From Bin87 sp965217175 (GTDB lineage Bacteria; Chloroflexota; Dehalococcoidia; Lucifugimonadales; UBA3495), in NCBI GenBank assembly GCA_965217175.1, contig OZ244251.1:1488001-1552000 (forward strand): 64,000 nt of DNA, given 5' to 3'. Shown here piece by piece: positions 18,772 to 28,396 of the stretch (the stretch's first letter is position 1; each line of letters begins with the position of its first letter). The position numbers and the translations under genes are program-made. The notes below the pieces were generated by a model, which saw only the letters and a list, made by a program, of their open reading frames with translations, was not told the origin of the DNA and did not search any database.

Positions 18772-19956
18772 ATGACTACCCAGCCGACCCTACTGACCAT
18801 TGGCGACTACGAAGCCCGGGCCAAGCAGACCATGCCCCAAGCCCTGTTCGACCGACTGTTCGGCGACCTGGGTGCGCCCGACTGGATAACCAACACCACT
18901 AACGTCCAGGCCATGAGCGAAGTCAAGCTGCGTCCCCGGATCCTGGTGGACGTCACCCAGCGGGACATGACCACCACGGTCCTGGGCGAAGAGATAAGCA
19001 TGCCGGTGATGCTGGCCCCAACCGGCACCCACCAGCGCGCCCACCCCATGGGCGAGTTGGCTTCCACCCGGGCCGCCGGCGACGCGGGGACCATCCTGGG
19101 GCTCAGCACCGCCTCCAGCTACAGCATTGAGGAAGTGGCTGAGGTTGCCACCAATTCGCTTTGGTTTCAGCTCTACTTCTTCGAGAACCGGGAACTGACC
19201 GAGATCTTGGTGCGCCGGGCGGAACAGGCGGGCTACAAGGCCATGATGCTCACGGTGGACAACCTGGGCGCCAACTCCCGGGAGCGGGAGTACCGTTACG
19301 CCTACACCCTGGACCAGGAACGCACCCTGAAGAACTTCGAGGGAATCGAGCTGCCCAACCTGCCCACGCGGGAGAACTTCGCCGAGAGCTTCGAGTCGGG
19401 CCTCAACTGGTCCGACCTGGAGTGGCTGCGCTCCATCACCTCGATGCCGCTGGTCATTAAGGGTGTGCAAACGGCCGAGGACGCCCGCCTTTGCGCCGAG
19501 TACGGCTGCGAGGCGCTGGTGGTCTCGAACCACGGCGGCCACGCGCTGCAGGGCACCGAAGGCACCATCGAGATGTTGCCCAAGATCGCAGACGCCGTGG
19601 GCGACCGGCTGGAGGTCTATGTCGACGGCGGCGTCCGCAAGGGTGCCGACGTGCTGAAGGCGCTGGCCCTGGGCGCCCGGGCGGTCTTCGTGGGCCGGCC
19701 CATCTTCTGGGGGCTGTCGGTCAACGGCGAAGCGGGCGTCCGCAACTGCCTGGAGATCCTGCGCACCGAGCTCAGCGTGGCCATGGGCCTCTGCGGCGTG
19801 ACCGACGTGAAGCGGGTAGATCGCGCCGTTGCCCAGAACCCGGGCCCGGACAGCGCCGGCGGCGTGGTGGGCGAGCTGGAGCGCCTGGCACGTCTGCTGG
19901 ACCAAGGCTACATAACCCTCGAGGAGTTCGAGTCGCTAAAGGGCCGGCTCCTGTAA
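18772..19956 (+). CDS. FMN-dependent 2-hydroxyacid oxidase with C-terminal SHOCT domain
   Basis: A 394-residue protein. Residues 1 to about 355 form an FMN-dependent hydroxyacid oxidase barrel (MPVMLAPTGTHQRAHP, LWFQLYFFE, LTVDNLGANSRERE, Lys in LVIKGVQT, VYVDGGVRKGADV, GRPIFWG). The last 32 residues, starting GVVGELERLARLLDQG, are a SHOCT-type short helical domain. The catalytic His is present in VSNHGGHALQG, but the Arg expected three residues later (HGGR) is His, so substrate carboxylate binding should differ from lactate or glycolate oxidase. GGAGG at 18763-18767 precedes the ATG by 4 bases. Paralogue at 11679-12779. Confidence 0.9.
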   Translation: MTTQPTLLTIGDYEARAKQTMPQALFDRLFGDLGAPDWITNTTNVQAMSEVKLRPRILVDVTQRDMTTTVLGEEISMPVMLAPTGTHQRAHPMGELASTRAAGDAGTILGLSTASSYSIEEVAEVATNSLWFQLYFFENRELTEILVRRAEQAGYKAMMLTVDNLGANSREREYRYAYTLDQERTLKNFEGIELPNLPTRENFAESFESGLNWSDLEWLRSITSMPLVIKGVQTAEDARLCAEYGCEALVVSNHGGHALQGTEGTIEMLPKIADAVGDRLEVYVDGGVRKGADVLKALALGARAVFVGRPIFWGLSVNGEAGVRNCLEILRTELSVAMGLCGVTDVKRVDRAVAQNPGPDSAGGVVGELERLARLLDQGYITLEEFESLKGRLL

Positions 19957-20396
19957 GCCTGGACGCTAAAGTCAGTTTCCTTGGCTCCGAAGCATGGCCA
20001 AACAATCAACGAGGGAATGATCTGGAGCCCAAGCCACGGCGATACCGCGTTCATTCGCAGTGCCGATATTCGATGAGTTCATGCGTCGCATCATGCCAGG
20101 GGACGATTGTCCATCAGCGAGCTGTTATGGGATGCAATCTCTGATCGGCAACGCCTTCGACCTTCCGCAATGAATGAGTTGTTGACGGTACCGAAATGCT
20201 GTCCTCACCCGAGAAACGAGGATTGCCGCGAACCTCTGCGGGGATATCACCCCCGACGATACCCGCATGGTGATCTTTGTTTTCTACCGTATTGCTGTTC
20301 AGGGCTTCGCCCCGCGGCAGAACGTACACGGTATGCCGGGAGCGGTGATGCGCCTCGTCTAAAACGGTGGCGAGCTCGACTACGAGGTTGCGTGAT
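19957..20396. other. Spacer, possible gene remnant
   Basis: 440 bases. The plus strand from about 20215 translates to a coding-looking stretch (CGDITPDDTRMVIFVFYR, then QGFAPRQNVHGMPGAVM) with a TAA at 20360 and surrounding stops. I do not recognise the family. It may be the remnant of a gene lying tail to tail with the Fic pseudogene. Confidence 0.3.
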
Positions 20397-21668
20397 TCAC
20401 CTTAGTCGCTCCGGCACCCGGCGCACCGGCTCAGAAATAAGCGTGTCGCCTGACGGGCTGGCTAGTCGCCGTTCCAGCGCCGTGAAGACATCAATGATTT
20501 CGGGTGCCTCAAATGCGCGGTTGCGCCTTCCCACGTTGATCTGAACCAGCACATCAGCGCTGACCAGACGGTCAATCGCCTGGTTAGCCGCCTGGAATGA
20601 ACGGCCAGTGAGTTCGGCCGCCGCAGACACGGTCAGGACTGGAGCCGCAGGCAAAGCTGAGATCAATCGGCTTACCGTCGAGTTCCTGCGAGGATTGCCC
20701 GCTCGCTGGCGCCAAGATTCCTGCAGTTGGCGGACTCGCTTTTCAAACCAACCTGCATCCGCAACGGCTCGCCGACAGGCCGAGGCAAACACGGCGATCC
20801 AGTGGTTGACGCCGATGTGCGCTGCTTCTGACTCTGATTCTCCCGCGTAACGCGTGGAGGTCAGTCCTGCCTCATAGTCGTCCGCCCATGTGGCCAGAAC
20901 CAAGGACACGGGCGGCAAGAGGCGCGGCGCCATTCCCCTTCGCCGCAGCACCAGGTGGATCAGGACCCTTCCAGCACGCCCGTTGCCATCAACAAACGGA
21001 TGAATAGTCTCAAACTGGGCGTGAGCGATGGCCGCCTGAGCCAGAACTGGTAAACCATCGTCGTTTCAGAAAGCAATCAGATCACCCTATAGCAAAGGAA
21101 CGTACTCCGGAGGCGGCGGGACGAACGCTGCCGAGCAGGGATTGTAGCCACTGCCTCCGATCCAGTTCTGCACCGTGCGGATTTGGCCGCCGTGTTCCTC
21201 CCGGCGGGACCCCGCAAGAAGTCGACGATGGACCTCCAACAGGATATCTAGCGTTATCGGACCGTGCTCCTCCACTTCGTCAACGCCCCAGACCATGGCG
21301 TCGATGTTGGCCAGCACTTCACCTGCGGTAACGTCTCTAATATCCTCACCCAGTTGCTGAGCCGCATCGGCTCGGAGCAAACGCCGTCCGCCCACAACCA
21401 GACCCTCGATGCGTGAGGAGGCCACGGACTCGGCCCGCAGTAACAATCGAGCCAGAGCCTCGGTATCGGCGAAGGCATCCACCGTCCCGTTGAGCCTGAC
21501 CAGGTCGGCCTCCGCGTCCGCGACGTCTGCGGCCACGTCGCCTTCGAGGGTGAAGCGGCGGACAGCCAGCGGGTCCGGCAGGTAGACTGAGTACCTGCAC
21601 GACCTGCGGTCGCGTCGGGTAGGACCAGCGAAGTCAGGTTCCCAGATACGCTCTTGCCATTCGGCCAT
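20397..21668 (-). pseudogene. Fic/DOC family protein with two in-frame stops
   Basis: About 420 codons. N-terminal region WEPDFAGPTRRDRRSCRYSV, the substrate-recognition helix SSRIEGLVVGGRRL, then the Fic motif HPFVDGNGRAGR and a C-terminal winged-helix-like part (TVSAAAELTGRSFQAANQAI). Fic proteins usually AMPylate targets through the His of this motif, which is intact. TAG at 21087-21089 and TGA at 21066-21068 interrupt YVPLL-stop-GDLIAF-stop-NDDGLPVLAQ without any frame change, just ahead of the active site. Two separate nonsense mutations point to a dead gene. ATG at 21668 follows AAGGGA. Confidence 0.85.
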
Positions 21669-22002
21669 TGCCAATTCCCTTATTCAAGGATGGCACGTAA
21701 CGTTGAGCAACGGCCGGCGCAATTGAAGTTTCTGAGCGGTCACCACACTAGGGTGGGGATGCGCGATTTGTCCGAGCAGCAGCATCTACAAAAAAACACA
21801 CTCAACCGAGTTTTTCTCGAGCACTCGCGAATTCTCGAAGTAACGTGGGGAATGCCGGGTTTGCGAAGATCCAGTGGACGGCGGCCACCCGGGTTTCGCT
21901 CACAATGATGCTTTCCACCATTCACCAGGGCCAGACCTACACGTGGCGTAGATGGCCCGCAAGCAGTACTCGGCCCCGCTTTACGGCGGTATAGATATTT
22001 CT
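21669..22002. other. Intergenic, nothing recognised
   Basis: 334 bases between the start of the Fic pseudogene and the 3' end of the DinG-like fragment. No coding frame or structured element was identified. Confidence 0.45.
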
Positions 22003-22356
22003 TTATTGTTCCATTTGTCGATTAATCCAATCCAGGGCCAACTGCCCCACGTTTTCGATGCTTGATTCCATCCTGTAACATTCTGGCAGGCTATCCACAA
22101 ACCGATGGCCGTATGTTGCCGTCTGTATCCTGCGATCTAGGATGATGATGGCTCCCTTCGACAAAGGTGACCTAATCAACCGGCCGCAACCTTGCCTGAA
22201 CCGCAAGATCGCTGTCGGCAGCATGTATCCCGGAAAGCGCTCTTGATAAAGCCCTGCTCTCGCATTGGTCACAGGATCGGTGGGCACCGGAAAGGGCAAC
22301 CGGCAAACGACCAAGGCTCGGAGCGTTTCGGGCCCCAAGCGTCCCGCGTCAAGCAT
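22003..22356 (-). pseudogene. DinG-like helicase, C-terminal fragment
   Basis: 117 codons encode the final part of an XPD/DinG-type helicase C-terminal domain: LRALVVCRLPFPVPTDPV, YMLPTAILRFRQGCGRLIRS (motif VI with the arginine-finger region) and IIILDRRIQTATYGHRF. The Walker A and DEAH parts are absent. The fragment begins where an IS-end-like repeat (22341-22395) starts, so IS insertion probably removed the rest. No product is expected. Confidence 0.75.
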
Positions 22357-22395
22357 TCTTGCCGGTTTGGTGTCAACTAGTTTCGCCGGTTCACC
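22341..22395. repeat. IS-end-like repeat, copy 1
   Basis: Contains TTGCCGGTTTGGTGTCAAC followed by TAGTTTCGCCGGTTCACC. About 45 of 55 positions match 47640-47693, including bases upstream of the core. It lies between the DinG fragment and an integrase-type transposase and is probably that IS's left end. Confidence 0.55.
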
Positions 22396-22499
22396 TGTCG
22401 CATTGCCTCACCTAAATCGTTACCCAACGAAGGTGGTTGCCTCAGATAAAATGCTACCGAAAATCGGGAGGCGATCGCGTGGGAGGAGGCATCAGCAAG

Positions 22500-23667
22500 A
22501 TGGCAAGACAGGAATTATTGGCAACAATACGAGACCGTTACCGGAGCTCCTCCAAGAAGGACAAGAGCCGGATCCTCGACGAGTTCATCGCGGTGACCGG
22601 CCACCATCGCAAGCATGGCATCAGGTTGCTTGGGAAACTTGACGACGATGGGGGCACAACGCATTCCGTGCGACGCCGGCGCATCTACGATGAGGCCGTC
22701 AGAGCAGCGGTGATCGTGATCTGGGAAGCTGCTGACCGTATTTGTGGAAAACGCCTGAAGGCGGCGCTACCCCATCTGGTGGATTCCATGGAACGCCATG
22801 GTCATCTCGATCTTGACCCTTTAGTTCTCGTACCCGAGGTACGAGTCCGGCTGCTGGTCGCCAGTGCAGCCACTCTCGACCGTCTTCTGAAACCGATCCG
22901 TCCCGTCGCGGGCAGCCGGCGCAGACGCCGGCGTAAACAGTCGATGGGAAAACGCATTCCGGTACGTACCTACTTGGACGTATACCTACAATGACTGGGA
23001 CCGGCCGCCGCCGGGTTTTCTGGAAATCGACCTGGTGGCCCACTGTGGCGGTCCTTTGTCTGGGTCATTTATCCACAGCCTGGTAGCCACCGACATCTGT
23101 ACCGGCTGGACCGAAGCCGTGCCCCTCCTGGCCCGGGAGCAGTCCCTGGTTGTGGAGGGACTGGAAGCCATCGGGCAGCGGTTGCCCTTCCGCATCCGGG
23201 GTATCGACTCGGACTAATGCTGAGTGGGTAACGACGGCGCGTTCATCAACGAGACGCTGATCAAGTACTGCGCCGACCATGGCATCGAGTTCACCCGGTC
23301 GCGGGCGTACCGCAGCAACGACCAGGCCTGGATCGAGCAGAAGAATGGCTCCGTGGTACGGCGCTTCGTCGGCCATGATCGTTACTCGGGCCAAGTCGCC
23401 GGACCGACCATGGCGCACCTTTATGAGGCGTTGCGTCGGTACGTGAACTTCTTCCAACCCTCGTTCAAGCTGATCGACAAGACTTGGGACGGAGCCACCA
23501 CCGTGAAGCATTACAGCCAGCCCACCACGCCCTGCGACCGGCTGATCCAGCACGACGCAACCAGGGATGAAATGAAAGACGTGCTGAAGGAGTACCAGGC
23601 CAGGTTGCAAACGGGACACCCGCACGGTTTCAGCAAAGGCAGCTGCGGACCATGCAGCGCCGAGTGA
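22500..23667 (+). pseudogene. Integrase-core transposase, disrupted by small insertions
   Basis: Starts MARQELLATIRDRYRSSSKKD (helix-turn-helix region). The rve/DDE core follows: FLEIDLVAHCGGPLSG with the first Asp, GIDSD...NDGAFINETL with the second, and AWIEQKNGSVVRRFVG with the Glu. Two short insertions break it. One is 16 bases near 22978, where ACCTAC is repeated on either side of TTGGACGTAT. The other is 15 bases at about 23215, carrying TAA and TGA between GIDSD and NDGAF. Everything else aligns in order. The C terminus beyond about 23640 also departs from the family. Dead, but recently so. Confidence 0.82.
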
Positions 23668-23984
23668 AAGAGTGGCGCGGTATCATGGCCAAAGAACTGG
23701 TTTACGCCGGGACTGCTGCGGCCTCAACGGAACCTGACGGACTGCCGGAACTGGCGCCGATCGGAGTGGATCCCAGGTGCTAAAGTTTCGGTGACATTTT
23801 TCGGTGGGGCAACAAGAGAAATCAGGCGGCGATGCCAGACACCCTCTAAGCACGGGCGGAGGAACTAATTGGAAGCGTCCAAACCGATATTCACCACGCC
23901 GCGTTTACACTTCCTTGGCTTCAGTTAAGGAAACGGGCCGCCAACCGGCGGCCCGCCCTAGTTCCCTCTGAACAAACTTCCCGC
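23668..23984. other. Spacer downstream of the transposase
   Basis: 317 bases, no gene recognised. It contains a possible right IS end near 23780 (GGTGACATTTTTCGG) and the terminator at 23935-23954. Confidence 0.4.
23935..23954 (-). terminator. Hairpin terminator after the LLM gene
   Basis: GGGCCGCC-AACC-GGCGGCCC is a perfect 8-bp GC-rich stem. On the minus strand it is followed by GTTTCCTT, a weak U tract. It lies 31 bases beyond the stop of the minus-strand LLM gene. Confidence 0.55.
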
Positions 23985-25100
23985 CTACTTGAAGTGGGGG
24001 ATGACGTCTTCGGAGAGGCACTTTAGGGTTTCCATAACTACTTCCCGGGGGACGGATGATGTCCAGTTGCACTCGAACATAATTTCGTCGGTAGTGAAAG
24101 CCTCCCTGAACATGTGGATTTTCTCGACCACCTCTTCCGGCGTTCCGAAGAGGTTGACTTCCTGGGTGGCTTCGGGGCCGGCGCTGCCGGCGTCGGTGCT
24201 GCCGATGGCCGTACGGCCCGAGTAATAGATGCGGGCGAGGTCCATGAGGTTTTCGACCCGGCGGTCGGCTTTTTCCTGGGTGTTGGCAACGAGAGTGGGC
24301 ACCCGTACTACGGTGCTAGGCTCTCCTTCATGCCCGGCGTCTATCCACGCCTTGCGGTAGGCATTGACGTCCTCGCGTAGGATGGCGGAGCCCCGCAGGT
24401 TGTGAGGGGAACTGCCGGCGCCGATGGCGATGCGGTACCCCTGCTCGCCCATTGGCACGAAGCTCTCCTGGCTGTCCACGGGTAGCAACATTGGCATGGG
24501 CCTCTGCACCGGCTTGGGGATGCTCATGTAGCTCTCGTAGAACGCGGGATAATTGAAGTGCTTGCCCTCGAAACCGGAAAATCTGTCCTCTTCCCACAGC
24601 TGCTTGAGCAGTTCGAGGTACTCGAAAAAGTACTCCCGGCGCTCGGCAGAGCCGCGAGTGCGGGCCCCTGCTCCGTAGATGAAGCGTCCCTCGCTGATCT
24701 GGTCAACGATGGCAACCTGTTCCGCGACCTGGAAGGGGTCCTCGGGCTGGAGGTTGTCAAAGGCATACCTTTCGTGGGGCAACGCCCGCGGCGACGGTGT
24801 TTCACCGGGTAACCGTAGGGTCGGGCGGTGGATGGATGTCCCAATCTTTAAGTTCTTGGTGTGGTTGGCGATAACGGACGACAGCATGAGGGACTGGGGG
24901 TCCATGCTGCCCTGGGTGGAGAAATGACCGCCGCCGAACCAGACGTAGTCCCAGCCCGCGTCCTCGATGTGATCGATTTCCCGGAAGTTCTGCTTGTAAG
25001 CCTCGGCTTCCAGGAGCTTGCCGCCCTGATATTCGGGGTCCCAAGGGACCATGCCGCCTTCGTAAACAGCGTTCCAAGTAGTAAACAATCCAAAGTCCAT
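23985..25100 (-). CDS. Luciferase-like (LLM) flavin-dependent oxidoreductase
   Basis: A 371-residue LLM-family protein. Starts MDFGLFTTWNAVYEGGMVPW; contains DYVWFGGGHFSTQGS, the hallmark VDQISEGRFIYGAGARTRG at about residues 160-178, FNYPAFYESYMSIPKPVQRP and NLFGTPEEVVEKIHMF, and ends VIPHFK. Members use reduced flavin to oxygenate or reduce small organic molecules. The ATG at 25100 is chosen because GGAGGGGTGAGC precedes it and the LLM fold begins there. It has its own promoter (25150-25178) and terminator, so it is probably monocistronic. It is only distantly related to the LLM at 17220. Substrate unknown. Confidence 0.92.
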   Translation of the reverse strand: MDFGLFTTWNAVYEGGMVPWDPEYQGGKLLEAEAYKQNFREIDHIEDAGWDYVWFGGGHFSTQGSMDPQSLMLSSVIANHTKNLKIGTSIHRPTLRLPGETPSPRALPHERYAFDNLQPEDPFQVAEQVAIVDQISEGRFIYGAGARTRGSAERREYFFEYLELLKQLWEEDRFSGFEGKHFNYPAFYESYMSIPKPVQRPMPMLLPVDSQESFVPMGEQGYRIAIGAGSSPHNLRGSAILREDVNAYRKAWIDAGHEGEPSTVVRVPTLVANTQEKADRRVENLMDLARIYYSGRTAIGSTDAGSAGPEATQEVNLFGTPEEVVEKIHMFREAFTTDEIMFECNWTSSVPREVVMETLKCLSEDVIPHFK

Positions 25101-25149
25101 GCTCACCCCTCCGTGAAAAGTGTGGGGATACGGTTCCGTGTTACTCCCG

Positions 25150-25178
25150 ATGATATGTCCGCGGGTTGCCAGAGTCAA
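25150..25178 (-). promoter_or_regulatory. Sigma70-like promoter of the LLM gene
   Basis: On the minus strand TTGACT and TATCAT are spaced by exactly 17 bases, about 50 bases upstream of the start codon. Each hexamer matches consensus at 5 of 6 positions. Confidence 0.68.
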
Positions 25179-25199
25179 TGTTAAGAGGCGGCAATCGGG

Positions 25200-25939
25200 G
25201 CGATAGATAGGAAACAGCCCCGATCGACTGTTGCGCATCCACAACTAGCCACAGGCAACCCGTTCATCGGAGCGGCCGTGGGAAAGCGCTCTCGGAGCTG
25301 GGCCAACATCGGGTTGGCGTAGGCTTGCACATCCTCGGATGAGAGTTGTATGTAGGCAGTGCGGCACCGTTGCCAAGCAGCGTCGGCAGCCAACACCGCG
25401 CTGACGTTAACAATGCGACCACCTTCTCCAAACTTCTGAGGTCACGCGTCCACCCACACATAGGGATGAGGACAGCCGTCCACGGGTCGGGCCGGAAATT
25501 CTCCACCACCTGGTATAGGTCTCGACAGATGCGAGACACCTGACTTTTGATATGCCATCGCAGCCCATAGCGTTTGTCAGACCGTCCACCCTCCTGGTGG
25601 ACACCGCCTCCACGCAGGCTTGCTGGACTACACCGAGCAGAGCCTTTTGGCTGCGCCGACCGGCTTCCAACAGGCTTTGGAAATAACTGCCCTTCCGGAT
25701 CTTGGGGATCCGCAACGCCGTGGTACCTACCCGAGTGTCCCAGGGCCGGTTGGGGTAGCCGTTGCGGTGGGTAACGCGGTCTGGGTTGCGCTCTCCACGC
25801 TGGGCGCCGATCTGGGCCGCCACCTCGGCGTCCATGTGCCCTCCACCAGCACCGGCAGGGCTTCCCGCAGGAAGTCTACATCGCCGTCCATGCCGCGCTT
25901 GCGAAGTAATTCCAAAAGGCCGATGCTGTTTTTGGTCAC
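25200..25939 (-). pseudogene. IS256 family transposase, degraded
   Basis: Starts MTKNSIGLLELLRKRGMDGD. A frame change then gives MDAEVAAQIGAQRGERNPDR and TRVGTTALRIPKIRKGSYF, typical IS256/Mutator N-terminal blocks. Scattered later pieces are SRICRDLYQVVENF, AAWQRCRTAYIQ and AQLRERFPTAA in other frames. The catalytic centre is largely deleted. Limits are approximate. No IS ends were identified. Confidence 0.78.
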
Positions 25940-26481
25940 CGTAGTCCTCCTTAGTCGGGTTTGTAGCTATTCCGATAAGGATCACGCGGCGACTATTTCA
26001 TGCCACCTGGTTTCTCTTACGCCACCTCCAGGGACTCTACTGAAAGGCCAGGCCGCCAGTGGTCAATCGCAAGTGGATGAAGCGCCGTTTTACGGGTAGA
26101 ATGACCAGCACGCAAATCTGCCCAGGAGCAACCAACGCAGCCAGGCGATATCACCCGGGGCAATCCGATGAAGACCCTGCAGGACTCGGTTGGGACCCGT
26201 ATTCGTTGGTAACGGGGGCGATTGGCTCTTGGTACATGGTTTTTTGTGCTTTCCGGTGGTAGCAACTCTGGCAACTTATCACTACTCCTCGGTCCAGCTT
26301 ATGCTGCCTTACTTGTGGGGTTGGCGATGTGTACAGGTTCGACTGCATGGATGCTGATTTGGCAAGTCAAACAGGTCCAAACCGACACGGTTCGGACCCG
26401 CGAGCATGGGATGAGCCGCAGCAGCCCGCAGTCCCGGTTCTGTAACGGAGTTGCCAAAAACGAAATTGTTGGAGACGAGCG
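25940..26481. other. Intergenic, nothing recognised
   Basis: About 540 bases between the IS256 remnant and the DUF35 gene. One plus-strand stretch near 26230-26390 encodes a hydrophobic segment (LLLGPAYAALLVGLAMC), but with no good start or family match. Confidence 0.4.
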
Positions 26482-26892
26482 ATGCCAAAGATAATCCCGG
26501 TACCCGATGAACTCAGCCAGCCCTTCTGGGACGCGGTGAACGAACAGCGCCTAGTCCTCCAGAACTGTACCGCCTGCGACAAGCTCCAGTACCCGCCCCA
26601 GGCGGCCTGCCAGGCGTGCGACTCCGCGGATGGGCTGGAACGGAAAGAGGTAGAAGGCAAAGGCCACATCGCCACCTACATCGTCATCGAGGACGGCCGC
26701 CTCAACCGTCGGATGCCCGACCAGCCCTACAATCTTGCCCTTGTGACGCTGGACCAGGACCCCACTGTGAACTTCTACTCCAACCTGCCGGGCGTCCCGG
26801 CCTACCAGGTGCCGGTGGGCGCGGCCGTGGAGGTTACCTTCGAAGAAGTGGCCCCTGGCCAGTTGATACACGAGTGGCGGGTGGTGGAATAA
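26482..26892 (+). CDS. DUF35 Zn-ribbon/OB-fold protein (first pair)
   Basis: A 136-residue protein with an N-terminal helix (QPFWDAVNEQRLVLQNC), a four-Cys zinc ribbon (Cys29, Cys32, Cys43, Cys46) and an OB fold ending GQLIHEWRVVE. DUF35 proteins bind acyl-CoA and act as obligate partners of thiolase-like enzymes. The gene lies 52 bases ahead of a thiolase-like gene in the same direction, the standard arrangement. GGAGACGAGC precedes the ATG. It is clearly related to 51101-51529, which sits ahead of the paralogous thiolase-like gene. Confidence 0.9.
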   Translation: MPKIIPVPDELSQPFWDAVNEQRLVLQNCTACDKLQYPPQAACQACDSADGLERKEVEGKGHIATYIVIEDGRLNRRMPDQPYNLALVTLDQDPTVNFYSNLPGVPAYQVPVGAAVEVTFEEVAPGQLIHEWRVVE

Positions 26893-26944
26893 CCATTATT
26901 GAAAATTCGCGCTTATTCGCGGATAAGCGATAAAAGGACGGACT

Positions 26945-28261
26945 ATGACCAGCAGCAATAACTTCCAGTGGCGCAGGGACCGGGACGGCCTGGGCGTGTG
27001 GGAACACCGGGGCAAGGTGGCCGTCGCCGGTTACGGCCATTCGCCGGTGGACCGGCGGTGGGACGGCGAGGACCTGGATACCTCCCTGGGCGCTTACACC
27101 ATTATGGCCTGCGAAAAGGCCATGGAGCAGGCCGGAGTCACCATTGACCAGGTGGACGGCATCGTTTGCTGTGACAGCCACATTGCCGGCGGCAGCGGCG
27201 GGTCCGCCTCCCAGTGGGCGCCCCGGCCCTACTTCGACCCACCCTACGACTCGGAGTACGGCCTGACTCTGATTAACGCCCAGTGGCTCATCAACACCAT
27301 GGGCTTCAAGAACGTCAAATTTGCCCCCACCGGGGTGCCGACCATCGGCGAGATGATGGGCATGGCCTCCCAGGCCGTGGGCGACGGTGTTTGCTCTACC
27401 TGCCTGGTCATCTATCCCACCGGCAACTTGGACGGCCGCTACCGGCGGGGCGGGGAGAATGCCGACGACTACGCCCGGGGCGCACGCCAGTGGACCGTGC
27501 CCTGGGGCAACCACGGTGGCAACGACTTCATCAACATCTTCCCCCACAACCAGTACTGCTTGAAGTACGGCGGCGAACATGACGACCTTGCCCCCTTTGT
27601 CATCAACCAGCACAAGAACGGGATGCTCACCCCCTGGGGGTACAACTACAACCACGGCATTGAACTCATAACGGTGGAAGACTACACGACCTCCCGGTAC
27701 ATCTTGAATCCCTTGCGCATCTGGGATTGCGACCGTCCCGTCAACGCCTCAGCGGCCTACCTGTTCACCACCGCCGAGCGGGCGCGGGATATGAAATCCC
27801 AGCCCGTGTACGTGCTCAACCATTCCCAGCACAACTTCCGGTTCCGAACCACCCAACCCGACCTGGACGAAGTGGAGATGTGGACCGACCGGCAGGCCGC
27901 CCGCATGTACGAAGGCGCCGGCTTGGCCCCCGCTGACGTGGACATCTTCAACCCCTACGACGGCTACTCCATAATGGCCCAGTTCTTCCTGGAAGGCTTC
28001 CAGTGGCACGGGGTCAAGCGGGGCGATGCCTTTGCCTTCTACGCCGGCGACATCAGCGTCAAGGGCCCCCACCCCTTCAGTTCAAGCGGCGGCAACCTGG
28101 GCAACGGTCGCACCCGCACCCCCATGTACACCGACAGCATCGAGCAACTCCGGGGCACCGCCGGCGACCGCCAGGTAACCGTGCGGGCCGAGACCGCCCT
28201 GTGCGCCTTCACCACCCCCAGCAACGGTGGCTGGCTGATGCTGGGCAAGTACCCTTCGTGA
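26945..28261 (+). CDS. Thiolase-like protein without the nucleophilic Cys (first pair)
   Basis: A 438-residue thiolase-fold protein: VAVAGYGHSPVDRR, MEQAGVTIDQVDGIV, ASQAVGDGV, VDIFNPYDGYSIM, SSGGNLGNGRTRTPMY and a C-terminal GGWLMLGKYPS. Where thiolases carry the acyl-accepting Cys, before the GMASQAVGDG helix, the sequence reads PTGVPTIGEMM with no Cys. Cys-less thiolase-like proteins paired with DUF35 partners include the steroid side-chain retro-aldolases (Ltp2 type), so C-C cleavage of an acyl-CoA aldol is a reasonable inference over Claisen chemistry. AAGGAC precedes the ATG. Paralogue at 51585-52880. Confidence 0.87.
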   Translation: MTSSNNFQWRRDRDGLGVWEHRGKVAVAGYGHSPVDRRWDGEDLDTSLGAYTIMACEKAMEQAGVTIDQVDGIVCCDSHIAGGSGGSASQWAPRPYFDPPYDSEYGLTLINAQWLINTMGFKNVKFAPTGVPTIGEMMGMASQAVGDGVCSTCLVIYPTGNLDGRYRRGGENADDYARGARQWTVPWGNHGGNDFINIFPHNQYCLKYGGEHDDLAPFVINQHKNGMLTPWGYNYNHGIELITVEDYTTSRYILNPLRIWDCDRPVNASAAYLFTTAERARDMKSQPVYVLNHSQHNFRFRTTQPDLDEVEMWTDRQAARMYEGAGLAPADVDIFNPYDGYSIMAQFFLEGFQWHGVKRGDAFAFYAGDISVKGPHPFSSSGGNLGNGRTRTPMYTDSIEQLRGTAGDRQVTVRAETALCAFTTPSNGGWLMLGKYPS

Positions 28262-28303
28262 TGATTCCGGGAACGACGTGAAGATTCAGGGAAGCTCGTA
28301 ACC

Positions 28304-28331
28304 ACGTCATTCCGGCGCCGGCCGTAATCCA
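28304..28331. repeat. Intergenic palindromic repeat
   Basis: ACGTCATTCCGGCGCCGGCC followed by GTAATCC resembles the CGTCATTCCGG...GGAATCC palindromes that occur dispersed in many bacterial genomes. It lies just after the thiolase-like gene and may serve as a hairpin terminator. Confidence 0.45.
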
Positions 28332-28396
28332 AAAACCCGGGAATGTAGATTCCCTAAGTTCACAAACGAAGTGCAACACCTTGTTAGGGTGTTGCC

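Noticed and set aside
21066..21089. Stop-codon recoding (TAG or TGA readthrough) in the Fic gene
   Set aside because: Two different stops lie eight codons apart and other genes terminate normally with both, so mutation is simpler.
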